A DNA stretch of 64,000 nucleotides from Bacillus sp. HF117_J1_D (GTDB taxonomy: Bacteria > Bacillota > Bacilli > Bacillales > Bacillaceae_C). Under the pieces are notes generated by a model. That model worked only from the letters and a program-made list of their open reading frames with translations, was not told the origin of the DNA and ran no database searches. The translations under genes were made by a program, and so were the position numbers. This document shows, one piece after another, positions 8,765-17,704 of the stretch; position 1 is the first letter of the stretch; every line of letters starts with the position of its first letter. The stretch lies in assembly GCA_009928435.1 (NCBI GenBank), contig JAABNQ010000008.1, positions 1 through 64,000 on the forward strand. Direction: 5' to 3'.

Positions 8765-10318
8765 TTATTCTAATGTGGTCTCGTCTTCTACTACATCAGC
8801 TTCTTGCCCTTTGGAAGCCCGAACTTCCTCCGTCAATGCATCGATGCTTCCACGCACATTTCCTTTTCCGGATAGATTCTCTAAAAGCTCTTTTACATTA
8901 ATTCCCGAAGAAGCTTTCAAAGATTCCTGCATGGTTGCCATCAAATTGGTCGCATAGCCGGTTACCTTATTGGCTCCGCCTTCTCCCTGACCTCCAGTGT
9001 CAACAACAGTGATCTTATCAATGTTTCCAAGAGGTGCAGCCACTTGCTTCGCATATTCAGGAAGCATCTTCAGAACCATATCCAACACGGCTGCCTGCCC
9101 GAATTGCTCGAACGCTTCCGCCACTTTGCGCTTGGCTTCGGCTTCGGCAACCCCTTTTAGACGAATAACCTCCGCTTCAGTCTCCCCTTGTGCACGTTCT
9201 GCATCAGCTTTCGCCACACCATCTAGGCGAATTCGCTCTGCTTCCGCTTTCGCAGTCGCTTCCACACGGTACTGATGTGCATCCGCTTCGGCCATCTGCT
9301 TCGCTTTTTCCGCACTTGCCGCTTGCTCAACAGAATAGCGGTCTGCATCGGCTTTCTTTTTCACTTCTGAATCATACTGACGCTCACGACGGAGAATCTC
9401 TTTTTCTTCCAATTCAATCTGCTTTTGACGCTCAATAATTTTAATTTGCATCTCATGCTCAGTTACTTCCTGTTTCGCACGAGCGGTTTCAAGGTCATAA
9501 GCTTGGTCTGCGTTCGCCCGCGCAATATCTTGCTCGCGTCGGTATTCCGCCATTTTCAATTGGTTCACTTTCTCTGCCTCTGCAATTTCCGTTGCCCGTT
9601 CAAGCTCCGCCTTTTTCGCTTCTTTGGCAGCTTCCGCACGTTTGATACGGGTTTCTTTTTCAGCATCTGCTGTCGCAATATCCGCATCGCGCTTCACCTG
9701 TGCGATCCGCGGCTTACCAAGTGAATCCAAATAACCGTTTTTGTCGCGTACTTCCTTAATAGTAAATGAAACAATGATAAGTCCCATTTTAGCCAAGTCT
9801 TGTGAAGCAACACGCTGTACCTCTTGAGAAAACTTATCCCTGTTTTTATAAATTTCTTCAACAGTCATGGAACCAAGGATGGAACGAAGATGTCCTTCCA
9901 ATACTTCCTTCGCTTCGTTCTCTCTTTCATCTTTTGTTTTGCCTAAAAACTGTTCCGCGGCCGTAGCAATTTCCCCGATAGAGCCACCAATTTTAATAAT
10001 GGCTGTTCCGTCCGCCATTACTGGAACACCTTGTTCTGTATATACTTCAGGTGTCGTTACTTCAAGCTTGCTCGACAGTAAGCTAAGAGGCTGTGCCTGC
10101 TGAAAAACTGGAAGTACGAAGGCACCCCCGCCTCGGATAATTTTAATTTTATTGCCGGACTCATCTACATGGACGTTTTTTCCACCGAGGTAACTCCCCG
10201 TCACGATCAACGCTTCGTCAGGCCCAGCCGTACGATATTTAGTAATAAACACACCGATTAAAGCAATGAGAATAAAAACAACGACTATTAACACAATGGC
10301 TACACCAATAGGCATCAA
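8765..10318 (-). CDS. floT: Flotillin-like protein FloT
   Basis: Membrane scaffold that organises functional microdomains. The 517-aa protein has an N-terminal hydrophobic segment (about 5-25), an SPFH/PHB domain (about 30-200), a long Ala/Glu-rich coiled coil (about 210-400, repeated AEAEA and AKAEAE runs) and a C-terminal region with LLENLSGKGN. Length is close to B. subtilis FloT (509 aa). It is the second gene after the NfeD-type yuaF, 13 bp apart, under a SigW-type promoter. Confidence 0.95.
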   Translation of the reverse strand: MMPIGVAIVLIVVVFILIALIGVFITKYRTAGPDEALIVTGSYLGGKNVHVDESGNKIKIIRGGGAFVLPVFQQAQPLSLLSSKLEVTTPEVYTEQGVPVMADGTAIIKIGGSIGEIATAAEQFLGKTKDERENEAKEVLEGHLRSILGSMTVEEIYKNRDKFSQEVQRVASQDLAKMGLIIVSFTIKEVRDKNGYLDSLGKPRIAQVKRDADIATADAEKETRIKRAEAAKEAKKAELERATEIAEAEKVNQLKMAEYRREQDIARANADQAYDLETARAKQEVTEHEMQIKIIERQKQIELEEKEILRRERQYDSEVKKKADADRYSVEQAASAEKAKQMAEADAHQYRVEATAKAEAERIRLDGVAKADAERAQGETEAEVIRLKGVAEAEAKRKVAEAFEQFGQAAVLDMVLKMLPEYAKQVAAPLGNIDKITVVDTGGQGEGGANKVTGYATNLMATMQESLKASSGINVKELLENLSGKGNVRGSIDALTEEVRASKGQEADVVEDETTLE

Positions 10319-10331
10319 CCGATTCCTCCCA

Positions 10332-10868
10332 TCAAGTAAAATTCTTTTTGTATGGCATTACATGTAGTACTCCATCTTTCACTTCGATTACCAGTATTTC
10401 GGATCCTTCTGAAATCTCCATGTTTTCAAAACTGACTGCTGGCTTGGAAATCATTCCACTGTAGCTTTCAATCACCACTTCTCCAAAACCTTTTTCGGGA
10501 ATGGAGATGATAACCTTTCCAACTCTTCCTTCGAGAGATTTCTCCGTATAGCTTAATGATTGCTCCGCAGAAGACATGGGAATGAGTACAAAGACATTGA
10601 GAATGATGTCCAATAGGAACGCCGTAACTGCAGCAATTCCCATAATGAGAAAGCTGTTCATAGAACTGAGCAATTCCAGAGTATATCCGCCCGCTGAGAA
10701 AAAAGTAATAAAGGCCAATATGAGAATCGGACTTAGAAACCCGCTCGCTTCCCCCAGTCCCTCAAGGACATCCCCAAAGAACAAGTATAGAATGGTTAAA
10801 CTACCAGATACGATCAATAAGATCAAATAAATGGTTTCAATTGGCATACCAAACAGAGTCATGGCCAT
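10332..10868 (-). CDS. yuaF: NfeD-family membrane protein YuaF
   Basis: Flotillin partner with membrane helices (about 10-30, 40-60, 70-95) and a C-terminal OB-fold domain (about 110-178: GRVGKVIISIPEKGFGEVVIE ends). The 178-aa size matches B. subtilis YuaF. It is the promoter-proximal gene of the yuaF-floT operon. The third gene of the B. subtilis operon, yuaI, is not present here. Confidence 0.9.
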   Translation of the reverse strand: MAMTLFGMPIETIYLILLIVSGSLTILYLFFGDVLEGLGEASGFLSPILILAFITFFSAGGYTLELLSSMNSFLIMGIAAVTAFLLDIILNVFVLIPMSSAEQSLSYTEKSLEGRVGKVIISIPEKGFGEVVIESYSGMISKPAVSFENMEISEGSEILVIEVKDGVLHVMPYKKNFT

Positions 10869-10945
10869 CCACCCTTTTACGTAATAATTATGTCATCACT
10901 ATTAGCTACCCCGCCTTTTTTCTTTTTTTATTGCGATAGTCATTA

Positions 10946-10971
10946 TACGTTGGAATACGCATTAAGTTTCA
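10946..10971 (-). promoter_or_regulatory. SigW-type promoter of yuaF-floT
   Basis: On the minus strand TGAAAC and CGTA are separated by 16 nt, the SigW consensus arrangement. The B. subtilis yuaF operon is SigW-controlled, so envelope-stress induction is expected. Confidence 0.85.
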
Positions 10972-11134
10972 TTTTTTTGTAAAATATTATGTTGAAACCT
11001 CTTCTGCGACCGACTAGTTCATTGATTTCTTTCTCCCTATTTTTACTAGAAGATAAACGAATGGCGTATCCAAAATAGCCACGATGAACTTAAAGGTATA
11101 TTGAGTTTAAATATAGAAGCATACGTATTCCCCC

Positions 11135-11632
11135 TTACCGGTTATCCACTTTTTCCGGATAGAGATCGTGATTCATCATTCGATATTCTGCCATCTGTTC
11201 ATATTTCGTTCCAGGCTTACCGTAATTAGAGTATGGATCAATGGACAGACCGCCTCTTGGTGTAAACTTTCCCCAAACCTCGATGTATCTGGGATCAAGA
11301 AGCTCAATCAAATCATTCATAATCTTATTAACGCAGTCTTCGTGAAAGTCACCATGGTTGCGAAAGCTGAATAGGTAGAGCTTAAGCGACTTGCTTTCTA
11401 CGATTTTTTTATCAGGAATATAGCTGATGTAGATCGTCGCAAAGTCCGGTTGTTTTGTCTGCGGACAAAGAGACGTAAATTCTGGACAATTGAATTTGAT
11501 AAAATAATCCCTATTTGAATGCAAATTATCAATAGATTCCAAGACACTGGGTGAATATTCGAATAAATATTCCGTATTCTGGTTTCCTAACAGCGATAAG
11601 TCCTTTAGTGTATCTTCATTTCTTCCGGTCAT
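11135..11632 (-). CDS. queF: NADPH-dependent 7-cyano-7-deazaguanine reductase QueF
   Basis: Reduces preQ0 to preQ1, the last soluble precursor step of queuosine tRNA modification. The 165-aa protein has [20 protein letters not shown], with catalytic Cys56 and Asp63, the QueF signature [20 protein letters not shown], and a C-terminus matching B. subtilis QueF. ATG 11632 follows GGAGG by 8 nt; the in-frame TTG further upstream is part of the ribosome binding site. It stands alone under a preQ1 riboswitch; queC, queD and queE are not adjacent. Confidence 0.95.
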   Translation of the reverse strand: MTGRNEDTLKDLSLLGNQNTEYLFEYSPSVLESIDNLHSNRDYFIKFNCPEFTSLCPQTKQPDFATIYISYIPDKKIVESKSLKLYLFSFRNHGDFHEDCVNKIMNDLIELLDPRYIEVWGKFTPRGGLSIDPYSNYGKPGTKYEQMAEYRMMNHDLYPEKVDNR

Positions 11633-11685
11633 TAAAAAAACCTCCAAAGTTCACCTGGTTGAGGGAGGTCCAAAACCCCTGGCAC

Positions 11686-11713
11686 AAAAAAAGCCATATC
11701 GCGCGGATATGGC
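11686..11713 (-). terminator. Riboswitch-controlled intrinsic terminator in the queF leader
   Basis: On the minus strand GCCATATC pairs with GATATGGC around CGCGC, followed by seven T. The 5' arm GCCATA can instead pair with TATGGC (complement of 11726-11731), which overlaps the 3' edge of the aptamer. This provides a competing antiterminator, so ligand binding should favour termination. Confidence 0.85.
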
Positions 11714-11729
11714 AGTCTTGTAAAAGCCA

Positions 11730-11765
11730 TAGTTTTTTATAGAGGGTTTAACGCTATGAACCTCT
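11730..11765 (-). ncRNA. preQ1-I riboswitch aptamer
   Basis: The minus-strand RNA reads AGAGGTTC, a short loop with TAGC, then CCCTCTATAAAAAACTA. This is the class I preQ1 aptamer: stem P1 (AGAGG/CCTCT), a C-containing loop and an A-rich tail forming the pseudoknot. It lies about 100 nt upstream of queF, and a terminator follows within 20 nt, so control is transcriptional. Confidence 0.93.
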
Positions 11766-12045
11766 CCCCTTCCGGGTATTTAACATTATTTTCAACATCA
11801 ATCATACGTGAGGACAGAACCATGGTCAAGCTTTGCTTCAGCCAGGAAATGATAAAATAAGAAAAGTAATAGAATGAGCTTTATGCAGCAGCTGGCTTGT
11901 AGACTTGCCCACGAGAAACGTACCTCCCCAAATAGGCCGATTTGAATATCTGTACTTCCAAAAAGTTGCTGTGAAGGAGTTCGTTGGCTAAAATACACCT
12001 ATGCTGCATTTTCCAAACAGGCAGCCAAAATGGAGGAATCTGACA
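11766..12045. other. Intergenic region between the queF leader and the carbonic anhydrase gene
   Basis: Must contain divergent promoters for the riboswitch leader and the carbonic anhydrase. A GGGTATTTAACATT segment at 11774 could hold the leader's -10 region, but no pair of boxes was convincing. No gene is supported here; a 66-codon minus-strand frame lacks a ribosome binding site. Confidence 0.5.
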
Positions 12046-12624
12046 ATGTCTTTGTTAAAAGAAATCCTTGATTATAATAAAACGTTCATCGACGAAAAAA
12101 TGTATGAAGCTTATGCTACAACAAAATTTCCTGACAAGAAGCTTGTCATTTTCACTTGCATGGACACCCGTTTGGTTGAGCTTCTACATAAAGCAATGAA
12201 TATGAAAAACGGTGATGTCAAAGTAGTTAAAAATGCCGGAGCCATTCTCACTCATCCATTCGGAAGTATCATGCGCAGTCTACTGATCGCTGTATATGAA
12301 CTGAAAGCTGATGAAGTTTATGTTATCGGCCATCACGATTGCGGGATGAGTGCAATCGAAAGCAGTCAAGTCCTTGAAAAAATGCAGGAACGCGGGATCA
12401 CCAAAGAAACCTTGGATATCCTTCAACATTCTGGAATCAACTTGGATGAATGGCTGACTGGCTTTGACAGTGTCGAAGAAAGTGTCGAGCACAGCGTTAA
12501 CATGATCAGGAACCATCCGCTGATGGCAGATCAGGTTCCAGTTCATGGCCTAGTTATCGATCCGCGAACTGGAAAACTGGACCTTGTCGTCAATGGCTAT
12601 GTAGAGCGACCAGCAAAGAAGTAA
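12046..12624 (+). CDS. ytiB: Beta-carbonic anhydrase (YtiB type)
   Basis: Zinc enzyme interconverting CO2 and bicarbonate in the cytosol. The 192-aa protein has the beta-class zinc ligands Cys38 in CMDTR (with Asp40-Arg42 dyad) and His96/Cys99 in GHHDCGM. Sequence and length match B. subtilis YtiB (187 aa). The ATG at 12046 follows GGAGGA by about 8 nt and yields MSLLKEIL as in YtiB; an ATG at 12001 has no ribosome binding site. Confidence 0.92.
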   Translation: MSLLKEILDYNKTFIDEKMYEAYATTKFPDKKLVIFTCMDTRLVELLHKAMNMKNGDVKVVKNAGAILTHPFGSIMRSLLIAVYELKADEVYVIGHHDCGMSAIESSQVLEKMQERGITKETLDILQHSGINLDEWLTGFDSVEESVEHSVNMIRNHPLMADQVPVHGLVIDPRTGKLDLVVNGYVERPAKK

Positions 12625-12652
12625 AAATTAAGAATGGTTTTATACGTGAGTT

Positions 12653-12691
12653 GGAACGATCCCGGACAGTTTCGCTGTCCGGAATCGTTCC
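12653..12691 (+). terminator. Terminator-like hairpin after ytiB
   Basis: GGAACGAT(C)CCGGACAG pairs with CTGTCCGGAATCGTTCC around TTTCG, with a T-rich stretch (CTCTATTTT) after it. Confidence 0.7.
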
Positions 12692-12692
12692 T

Positions 12693-13892
12693 CTATTTTG
12701 TAGGTGCCCTCTCCCCTGAAAATTGATAATCATAGCAGGTCAAATAAAGTTCTTTAAGTTCCAGTAGCGTCGGTATTTTTGGATTATTGGCGGGACTCCC
12801 ACTTTCAATAGCATCCCTAGCCATTTTTTCCACTGCCAGATTGAATTCTTTTTCATCAATCCCCCAATCTTTCAAATTAGGAATCTCTAAATCAGTGCAA
12901 AGCTCCTTTACGGAGTCTACCGCAATGTTTGCAGCCTCTTCGTTTGTTACATTCTGATTTGGCATAAAAATTCTTCCTAGCTCTGCTAGTCTTTCTATAC
13001 ATGAATCCTTGGTGAATTCAAGTATGGCTGGCAAAAGCATAGCATTGGAAAATCCATGCGGAACATGGAACAATGCCCCGATTGGCCTCGACATTCCATG
13101 AACTAGACATACAGAAGCATTAGAAAAAGCCATACCAGCTTGTAATGACCCCAATGCCATTTTCTCTCTTGCCTCCATATTGTTTCCATCTTCATAAGCA
13201 TCGCGAATGTGATTGACAATCAGTTTCATTGCGGAAAGCGCAAGCATATCTGTCATCGGGTGAGATTTTTTTGATAAAAACGCCTCAATTGCATGGCTTA
13301 ATGCGTCTATCCCAGTCGCCGCCGTCACATGCTTCGGTGAAGATTGACTCAAGTTTGGATCAACGATAGCAGCAGCTGGCATGAAGGCTTGCTGCTTAAT
13401 CATCATTTTAACTTGGTTGGAAGTATTCGTTATCACCGTTACATCAGTTGCTTCGGAACCTGTTCCGGCTGTTGTCGGAATAGCAATATGTTGAAGTGGT
13501 GACTGTGTAGCAATTCTTTTCCCTCCTACAAATTCATCAATCTTTCCGCTATTTGATGCCATGACGGAAACTGCTTTGGCTGTGTCAATACAACTGCCTC
13601 CCCCTAAAGAAATAATCAAGTCACAACCATTTTCTGTAACCATTTTTAACGCTTCCAACACGTACTCATCAGACGGCTCCGTCTCAACTCCAAGGTAAAC
13701 AGCACTTTTTACCTGACACATATCCAAAAAACTCATGCATTGATCAACATTCCCCAATTTCTCCATCACTTTGTCAGAGATAATCAAGGCTTTCTTTCCT
13801 CTTTGGCTAGCTTCTACCCCAACTTTTTTTAAAGAACCAGGTCCATATGTAATCGACGGCGGTGTTCTGAACTCTGCAAACTTATTCTTTAT
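12693..13892 (-). CDS. Iron-containing alcohol dehydrogenase with an ATA start codon
   Basis: NAD(P)-dependent group III alcohol dehydrogenase. Visible motifs are GGGSCIDTAK (cofactor), TTAGTGSEAT, and metal-binding histidines in DALSHAIEAF and HGMSRPIGALFHVPHG. Homology runs upstream of any usual start: the frame reads KNKFAEFRTPPSITYGPGS, typical of the family N-terminus. The codon before it, at 13890-13892, is ATA, preceded at 6 nt by AAGGAGGGG and 30 nt downstream of a Sigma-54 promoter. With ATA as start the protein is 399 aa, normal for the family. The first conventional codon in this frame is a TTG at 13787, which would remove 35 residues of the cofactor domain. Translation from ATA, or recent start-codon loss, are both possible. 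Confidence 0.85.
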   Translation of the reverse strand: MKNKFAEFRTPPSITYGPGSLKKVGVEASQRGKKALIISDKVMEKLGNVDQCMSFLDMCQVKSAVYLGVETEPSDEYVLEALKMVTENGCDLIISLGGGSCIDTAKAVSVMASNSGKIDEFVGGKRIATQSPLQHIAIPTTAGTGSEATDVTVITNTSNQVKMMIKQQAFMPAAAIVDPNLSQSSPKHVTAATGIDALSHAIEAFLSKKSHPMTDMLALSAMKLIVNHIRDAYEDGNNMEAREKMALGSLQAGMAFSNASVCLVHGMSRPIGALFHVPHGFSNAMLLPAILEFTKDSCIERLAELGRIFMPNQNVTNEEAANIAVDSVKELCTDLEIPNLKDWGIDEKEFNLAVEKMARDAIESGSPANNPKIPTLLELKELYLTCYDYQFSGERAPTK

Positions 13893-13921
13893 TTTTTTCC
13901 CCTCCTTTTTAACCTTATAAA

Positions 13922-13939
13922 TTGCAAGAACTATACCAA
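13922..13939 (-). promoter_or_regulatory. Sigma-54 (-24/-12) promoter of the first alcohol dehydrogenase
   Basis: The minus strand reads TTGGTATAGTTCTTGCAA. GG and GC have the -24/-12 spacing of SigL promoters, and the GTTCTTGCAA half is identical to that of the promoter at 15924. It starts 30 bp from the ATA start. Confidence 0.8.
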
Positions 13940-13949
13940 CACCTTAACC

Positions 13950-15764
13950 TCAATCAATGTCATGCTTTTTTAATTTTTGGTAGAGAGTCGTACGATGAAT
14001 TCCCAACAATTCAGCGGCTTTTGTTTTATTGCCTCCAGTGCGAGTAAGCGCTTTTATAATCGATTCTTTTTCCATCTGTTCTCCCATACTTTTTGCCTTT
14101 TCGAGCAAGGACACGCTTTTTACATTCATCATTTTTTCTGTTTGATTCCATTGCATCTCTTTGATTGAGTTCGGCAAGTGAACCAGATGGATCTCCTGGC
14201 TATCGACAAGCGTGACTATTTTTTCTATCGTATTAATCAGCTCCCTGATATTCCCTTTCCATGGATAATTCATTAGGGCTGATACTGCTTCTGGATTGAA
14301 CGACTTCATCGGGATATGATATTTATTACACACCTCTTTCAAATAGTAGGATAATAATATTGGAATGTCCTGGCTTCTCTCACGTAAAGGCGGAACATGA
14401 ATATTAATAATATTCAGCCGATAAAATAAATCTTCACGGAAAGTTTTATTGCTAATCATCTCTTCCAGGTCTTTATTGGTTGCTGCAATGATCCGGGCGT
14501 TTATTTTATATTTAGTAACCCCTCCGACCCTTTCAGCTTCCTTTTCCTGTATTACTCTTAGAAGCTTAGTCTGCATGGTTAATGGCATTTCACCAATTTC
14601 ATCTAAAAAAATAGTTCCCTTTTCCGCCAATTCAAACTTTCCAGGCTTTCCTCCTTTTTTCGCACCCGTAAACGCTCCTTCCTCATATCCAAACAACTCA
14701 GATTCAAACAATGCTTCTGGAATGGCACCACAATTCACACTGACAAAGGGACCTTGTGAAGACGACAAGTGGTGAATATTCCGGGCAAACACCTCTTTTC
14801 CTGTCCCACTTTCTCCTGTAATCAGAACTGTAGCCGCGGTCTTTGCTGCTCTTCGCGCAATACGCTTCACCTCAGAAATTTCCTTGCTTGTTCCTAAAAC
14901 CTGGCTAGATTCCGCATCATTCTTTTTGTTGTTTTTTGAATGTGGACTCCCCTCTACCCTTTCACTCCTGTAATTCATCTGCAAGTTCTCATACATTTTA
15001 TAGATTTCAGTAACCCCTTCAAAAATAAGCATTCCAATTGCACCGACAACACGTTCCCCTTCCCAAATGGGAATTCGATGAACAACCATATCTTGTCCTT
15101 GTATATTTTGTATCACACCGCGCTCAGGCATAGCCGTTTTGACAGTAATGTGAAGATTCGTATTATCAATTACTTCAGTTACATGACGGCCAATTGCCTC
15201 TTCCCGCGAAATACCCGTGAATCTGCTATATGCCTCATTGAATTCAATCAGGATTCCAAATTCATCCACAACAGCGATTCCTTCGTAAGCGCTCTCAAGT
15301 ATACTGCTTAAAATCTCAATCGCATTTCTCTTTTTGTGAAAAGTGGACATGGATTTTGTACAGAAATCCAGCATTTCCTTCGGTGTTATGATTCCCACAA
15401 TTTTATTATCCGGGTCAACTACCGGCAGACACTCCTCCTGCATTTGTAGAACATCTGTCATCTGATCTGTTGGCTTGACAGAATCATAAAGATAGACTGG
15501 TACATCTTCTATAAGTGATGAACCAGTTGGATTCTGTAAAAAATTCGACAATATCATACGAAAACTCAATAATCCCATAAGTTGGTCGTTTTCGCCTACA
15601 ACTGGCATCACAGCAATCCCTGCTTGCTCCATCATTTTTGCAGCTTCCCCTACGGTCTGAGTCGAACGAATACATAATGGTGCAGGGTTCATCCACCTCT
15701 TCACTTGAAAAAAATCGTCAGATGATATTTTCTCTTTACGAATCGCCATTTCACTGTAGACCAT
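13950..15764 (-). CDS. Sigma-54-dependent activator with CBS and PAS sensor domains
   Basis: Enhancer-binding protein that opens Sigma-54 promoters by ATP hydrolysis. Domains in the 604 aa: two CBS motifs (about 20-135), a PAS domain (about 148-255), an AAA+ domain (about 290-520) with Walker A GESGTGKE, the Sigma-54 contact loop GAFTGA and Walker [12 protein letters not shown], and a C-terminal Fis-type helix-turn-helix ([19 protein letters not shown]). A GGGGGG-rich ribosome binding site precedes the ATG. It lies between two iron alcohol dehydrogenases, each with a -24/-12 promoter, so it most likely activates both. The CBS/PAS ligand is unknown. Confidence 0.9.
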   Translation of the reverse strand: MVYSEMAIRKEKISSDDFFQVKRWMNPAPLCIRSTQTVGEAAKMMEQAGIAVMPVVGENDQLMGLLSFRMILSNFLQNPTGSSLIEDVPVYLYDSVKPTDQMTDVLQMQEECLPVVDPDNKIVGIITPKEMLDFCTKSMSTFHKKRNAIEILSSILESAYEGIAVVDEFGILIEFNEAYSRFTGISREEAIGRHVTEVIDNTNLHITVKTAMPERGVIQNIQGQDMVVHRIPIWEGERVVGAIGMLIFEGVTEIYKMYENLQMNYRSERVEGSPHSKNNKKNDAESSQVLGTSKEISEVKRIARRAAKTAATVLITGESGTGKEVFARNIHHLSSSQGPFVSVNCGAIPEALFESELFGYEEGAFTGAKKGGKPGKFELAEKGTIFLDEIGEMPLTMQTKLLRVIQEKEAERVGGVTKYKINARIIAATNKDLEEMISNKTFREDLFYRLNIINIHVPPLRERSQDIPILLSYYLKEVCNKYHIPMKSFNPEAVSALMNYPWKGNIRELINTIEKIVTLVDSQEIHLVHLPNSIKEMQWNQTEKMMNVKSVSLLEKAKSMGEQMEKESIIKALTRTGGNKTKAAELLGIHRTTLYQKLKKHDID

Positions 15765-15923
15765 TTCTTCCCCCCATTGTTCATTTACTGTATATATATT
15801 GCTACATTTTATCTACATAACTGAAGTGTATCGACTACAACTCGGATTTCCAAGAGACTTTCAGCTTAATATAAAAATCTGTATAAATTTAATTATTCTC
15901 TCCCTTTTAACATACTCATGTTG

Positions 15924-15941
15924 TTGGCTCGGTTCTTGCAA
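15924..15941 (+). promoter_or_regulatory. Sigma-54 (-24/-12) promoter of the second alcohol dehydrogenase
   Basis: TTGGCTCGGTTCTTGCAA matches TTGGCAC-N5-TTGCA at all key positions except one base. It ends 42 bp before the ATG. The 160 bp between the activator gene and this promoter should hold the activator's binding sites, but I saw no clear palindrome. Confidence 0.87.
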
Positions 15942-15983
15942 TATAAATGATTAGTCATCGCCAATTAAAAAGGAGGAAATAGC

Positions 15984-17138
15984 ATGTTTGATTATTTTGT
16001 CCCGACTGTCAATTTTTTTGGAAGAGGATCTGTGAATGTAACCGGAGAACGCTGCGAAATTTTAGGTGGAAAAAAAGTTTTAATCGTGACTGATTCCTTT
16101 TTGAGAAATCTGCCTGATGGTCCGGTTGAAAAAGTAGTCAATTCTTTAAAAGAAAAAAGGATTGAAGTAGTCTTTTATGATGGTGTTGAAGCAAATCCAA
16201 AGGATACTAATGTTAATGACGGATTAAAGATTTTCCAAGATGAAAATTGCGATATGATCGTTACGGTTGGAGGCGGAAGTGCTCATGACTGCGGCAAGGG
16301 AATAGGCATTGCTGCTACCCATAGAGGAGATTTATATGAAGACTACGCCGGAATAGAAAAATTATCCAACCCTCTCCCTCCACTTGTTTGCGTTAATACC
16401 ACCGCGGGAACAGCAAGTGAAGTTACAAGGCATTGCGTCATCACCAACACTGACAAGAAAATCAAATATGTCATTGTCAGTTGGAGAAATACACCCCTAG
16501 TCTCCATTAATGATCCCGAGCTTATGATCGGAAAGCCTCCAGCATTAACAGCAGCAACCGGGATGGATGCCTTGACACATGCGGTTGAATCTTACCTCTC
16601 ACTAGGAGCCAACCCTGTAACTGACGCAGCAGCAATCCAAGCCATTAAGCTGATTTCGAGAAACCTACGGCAAGCAGTCGCATATGGACATAATATCGAA
16701 GCAAGAGAAAATATGGCCTACGCCTCTTTACTAGCCGGTATGGCTTTTAATAACGCTGGTCTCGGATATGTACATGCCATGGCCCATCAGCTTGGAGGAC
16801 TGTATGACATGCCTCATGGAGTGGCAAATGCCATCCTACTTCCGCATGTAGAAAGATTCAACATCATCTCTAATCCACAAAAATTTGCAGACATAGCAAA
16901 ATTTATGGGTGAAAACATAGAAGGTTTATCGATTCGAGATGCTGCCGATAAAGCTATAGCCGCCATTGAAAAACTGTCACGAGACGTCAAAATCCCAACA
17001 AACTTGAAAGAACTCGGCGTTAAAGAAGAGGACTTTGAATATATGGCAGACATGGCACTTCAAGACGGAAATGCTATCAGCAACCCTATCCAAGGCAAAA
17101 AAGAGGACATTATTGAAATTTTCCAAGCAGCTTATTGA
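15984..17138 (+). CDS. Iron-containing alcohol dehydrogenase (1,3-propanediol/methanol dehydrogenase-like)
   Basis: NAD-dependent group III alcohol dehydrogenase of 384 aa, the usual size of DhaT and B. methanolicus-type Mdh. It carries GGGSAHDCGKG (cofactor), TTAGTASEVTRH, and the metal ligands in GMDALTHAVESY and HAMAHQLGGLYDMPHG. AAGGAGGAAATAGC precedes the ATG. It is divergent from the Sigma-54 activator and has its own -24/-12 promoter. The substrate alcohol cannot be read from sequence. Confidence 0.92.
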   Translation: MFDYFVPTVNFFGRGSVNVTGERCEILGGKKVLIVTDSFLRNLPDGPVEKVVNSLKEKRIEVVFYDGVEANPKDTNVNDGLKIFQDENCDMIVTVGGGSAHDCGKGIGIAATHRGDLYEDYAGIEKLSNPLPPLVCVNTTAGTASEVTRHCVITNTDKKIKYVIVSWRNTPLVSINDPELMIGKPPALTAATGMDALTHAVESYLSLGANPVTDAAAIQAIKLISRNLRQAVAYGHNIEARENMAYASLLAGMAFNNAGLGYVHAMAHQLGGLYDMPHGVANAILLPHVERFNIISNPQKFADIAKFMGENIEGLSIRDAADKAIAAIEKLSRDVKIPTNLKELGVKEEDFEYMADMALQDGNAISNPIQGKKEDIIEIFQAAY

Positions 17139-17170
17139 TTCTTCTCAAACTAAATAGCAATCCATAGAAA

Positions 17171-17208
17171 GACCGCAGAAGTTCTTCATTGACTTCTGCG
17201 GTCTCTAT
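17171..17208 (+). terminator. Terminator-like hairpin after the second alcohol dehydrogenase
   Basis: GACCGCAGAAGT and ACTTCTGCGGTC form a perfect 12-bp stem with a 9-nt loop, 32 bp past the stop. The following TCTATATC is only weakly T-rich. Confidence 0.7.
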
Positions 17209-17330
17209 ATCAATGAAACTCTGATCAAGTGTATGTAAAAGTTAATCTTACAATTAATCCGGTTAAAAAGACGTTTTTATGAAACACACATATAAAGAGA
17301 GAAAATTCCATAAATACTCCAAAACCATTT

Positions 17331-17360
17331 TTAGACTTTTAAAGAAAGAGGATTTATATT
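17331..17360 (+). promoter_or_regulatory. Possible promoter of the tRNA-Arg gene
   Basis: TTAGAC and TATATT are separated by 18 nt; an alternative TATAAT lies at 17360. Either would start transcription shortly before the tRNA. Confidence 0.4.
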
Positions 17361-17395
17361 ATAATAAAACATGTGCTTTTTCCGACAAGTAACAT

Positions 17396-17468
17396 GGCTC
17401 CGTAGCTCAGAGGATAGAGCGTCGGTTTCCTAAACCGTGCGTCGCAGGTTCGATTCCTGCCGGGGCCG
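17396..17468 (+). tRNA. tRNA-Arg (anticodon CCU)
   Basis: Cloverleaf: acceptor GGCTCCG with CGGGGCC (one G-U pair), D-arm GCTC...GAGC, anticodon loop TTCCTAA with anticodon CCT at 17429-17431 reading AGG, T-arm GCAGG-TTCGATT-CCTGC, discriminator G. CCA is not encoded. A single tRNA like this is a common integration site, but no integrase or att repeat was seen downstream. Confidence 0.95.
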
Positions 17469-17484
17469 TACCTAAAAAGTCCGT

Positions 17485-17526
17485 AACAGCAAGGGTTTCA
17501 GCGTATTCGCTCCCTTGCTGTTTTTT
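17485..17526 (+). terminator. Terminator of the tRNA-Arg gene
   Basis: AACAGCAAGGG pairs with CCCTTGCTGTT, followed by a run of T, 17 bp beyond the tRNA. Confidence 0.9.
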
Positions 17527-17655
17527 GTTAAATAGCAAAAGTAGTCTTGGATTGGTCACCTTTAGTGTTATAAAATGTAAATAATGGCGGTTTAACGATG
17601 CCACCCCAAGAAAAATACATTCATACGTTTGTTCATTATTTGATATAGCATCTAT

Positions 17656-17693
17656 AGGAGAAATCCCTCTGATCCATCTAAGGGATTTCTCCT
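17656..17693 (-). terminator. Strong hairpin downstream of the Arg-rich small gene
   Basis: AGGAGAAATCCCT and AGGGATTTCTCCT form a perfect 13-bp stem. It lies 12 bp beyond the stop of the minus-strand gene at 17705. There is no U-run on that strand, so it may act as a 3'-end stabiliser rather than a classic terminator. Confidence 0.55.
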
Positions 17694-17704
17694 CCAGCAT
17701 TTAC

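Noticed and set aside
11798-11998. 66-codon minus-strand frame upstream of ytiB
   Set aside because: No ribosome binding site and no protein-like features; the region should hold promoters.
17407-17700. 97-codon minus-strand frame across tRNA-Arg
   Set aside because: It is antisense to the tRNA and its terminator, with no start context, so it is a shadow frame.
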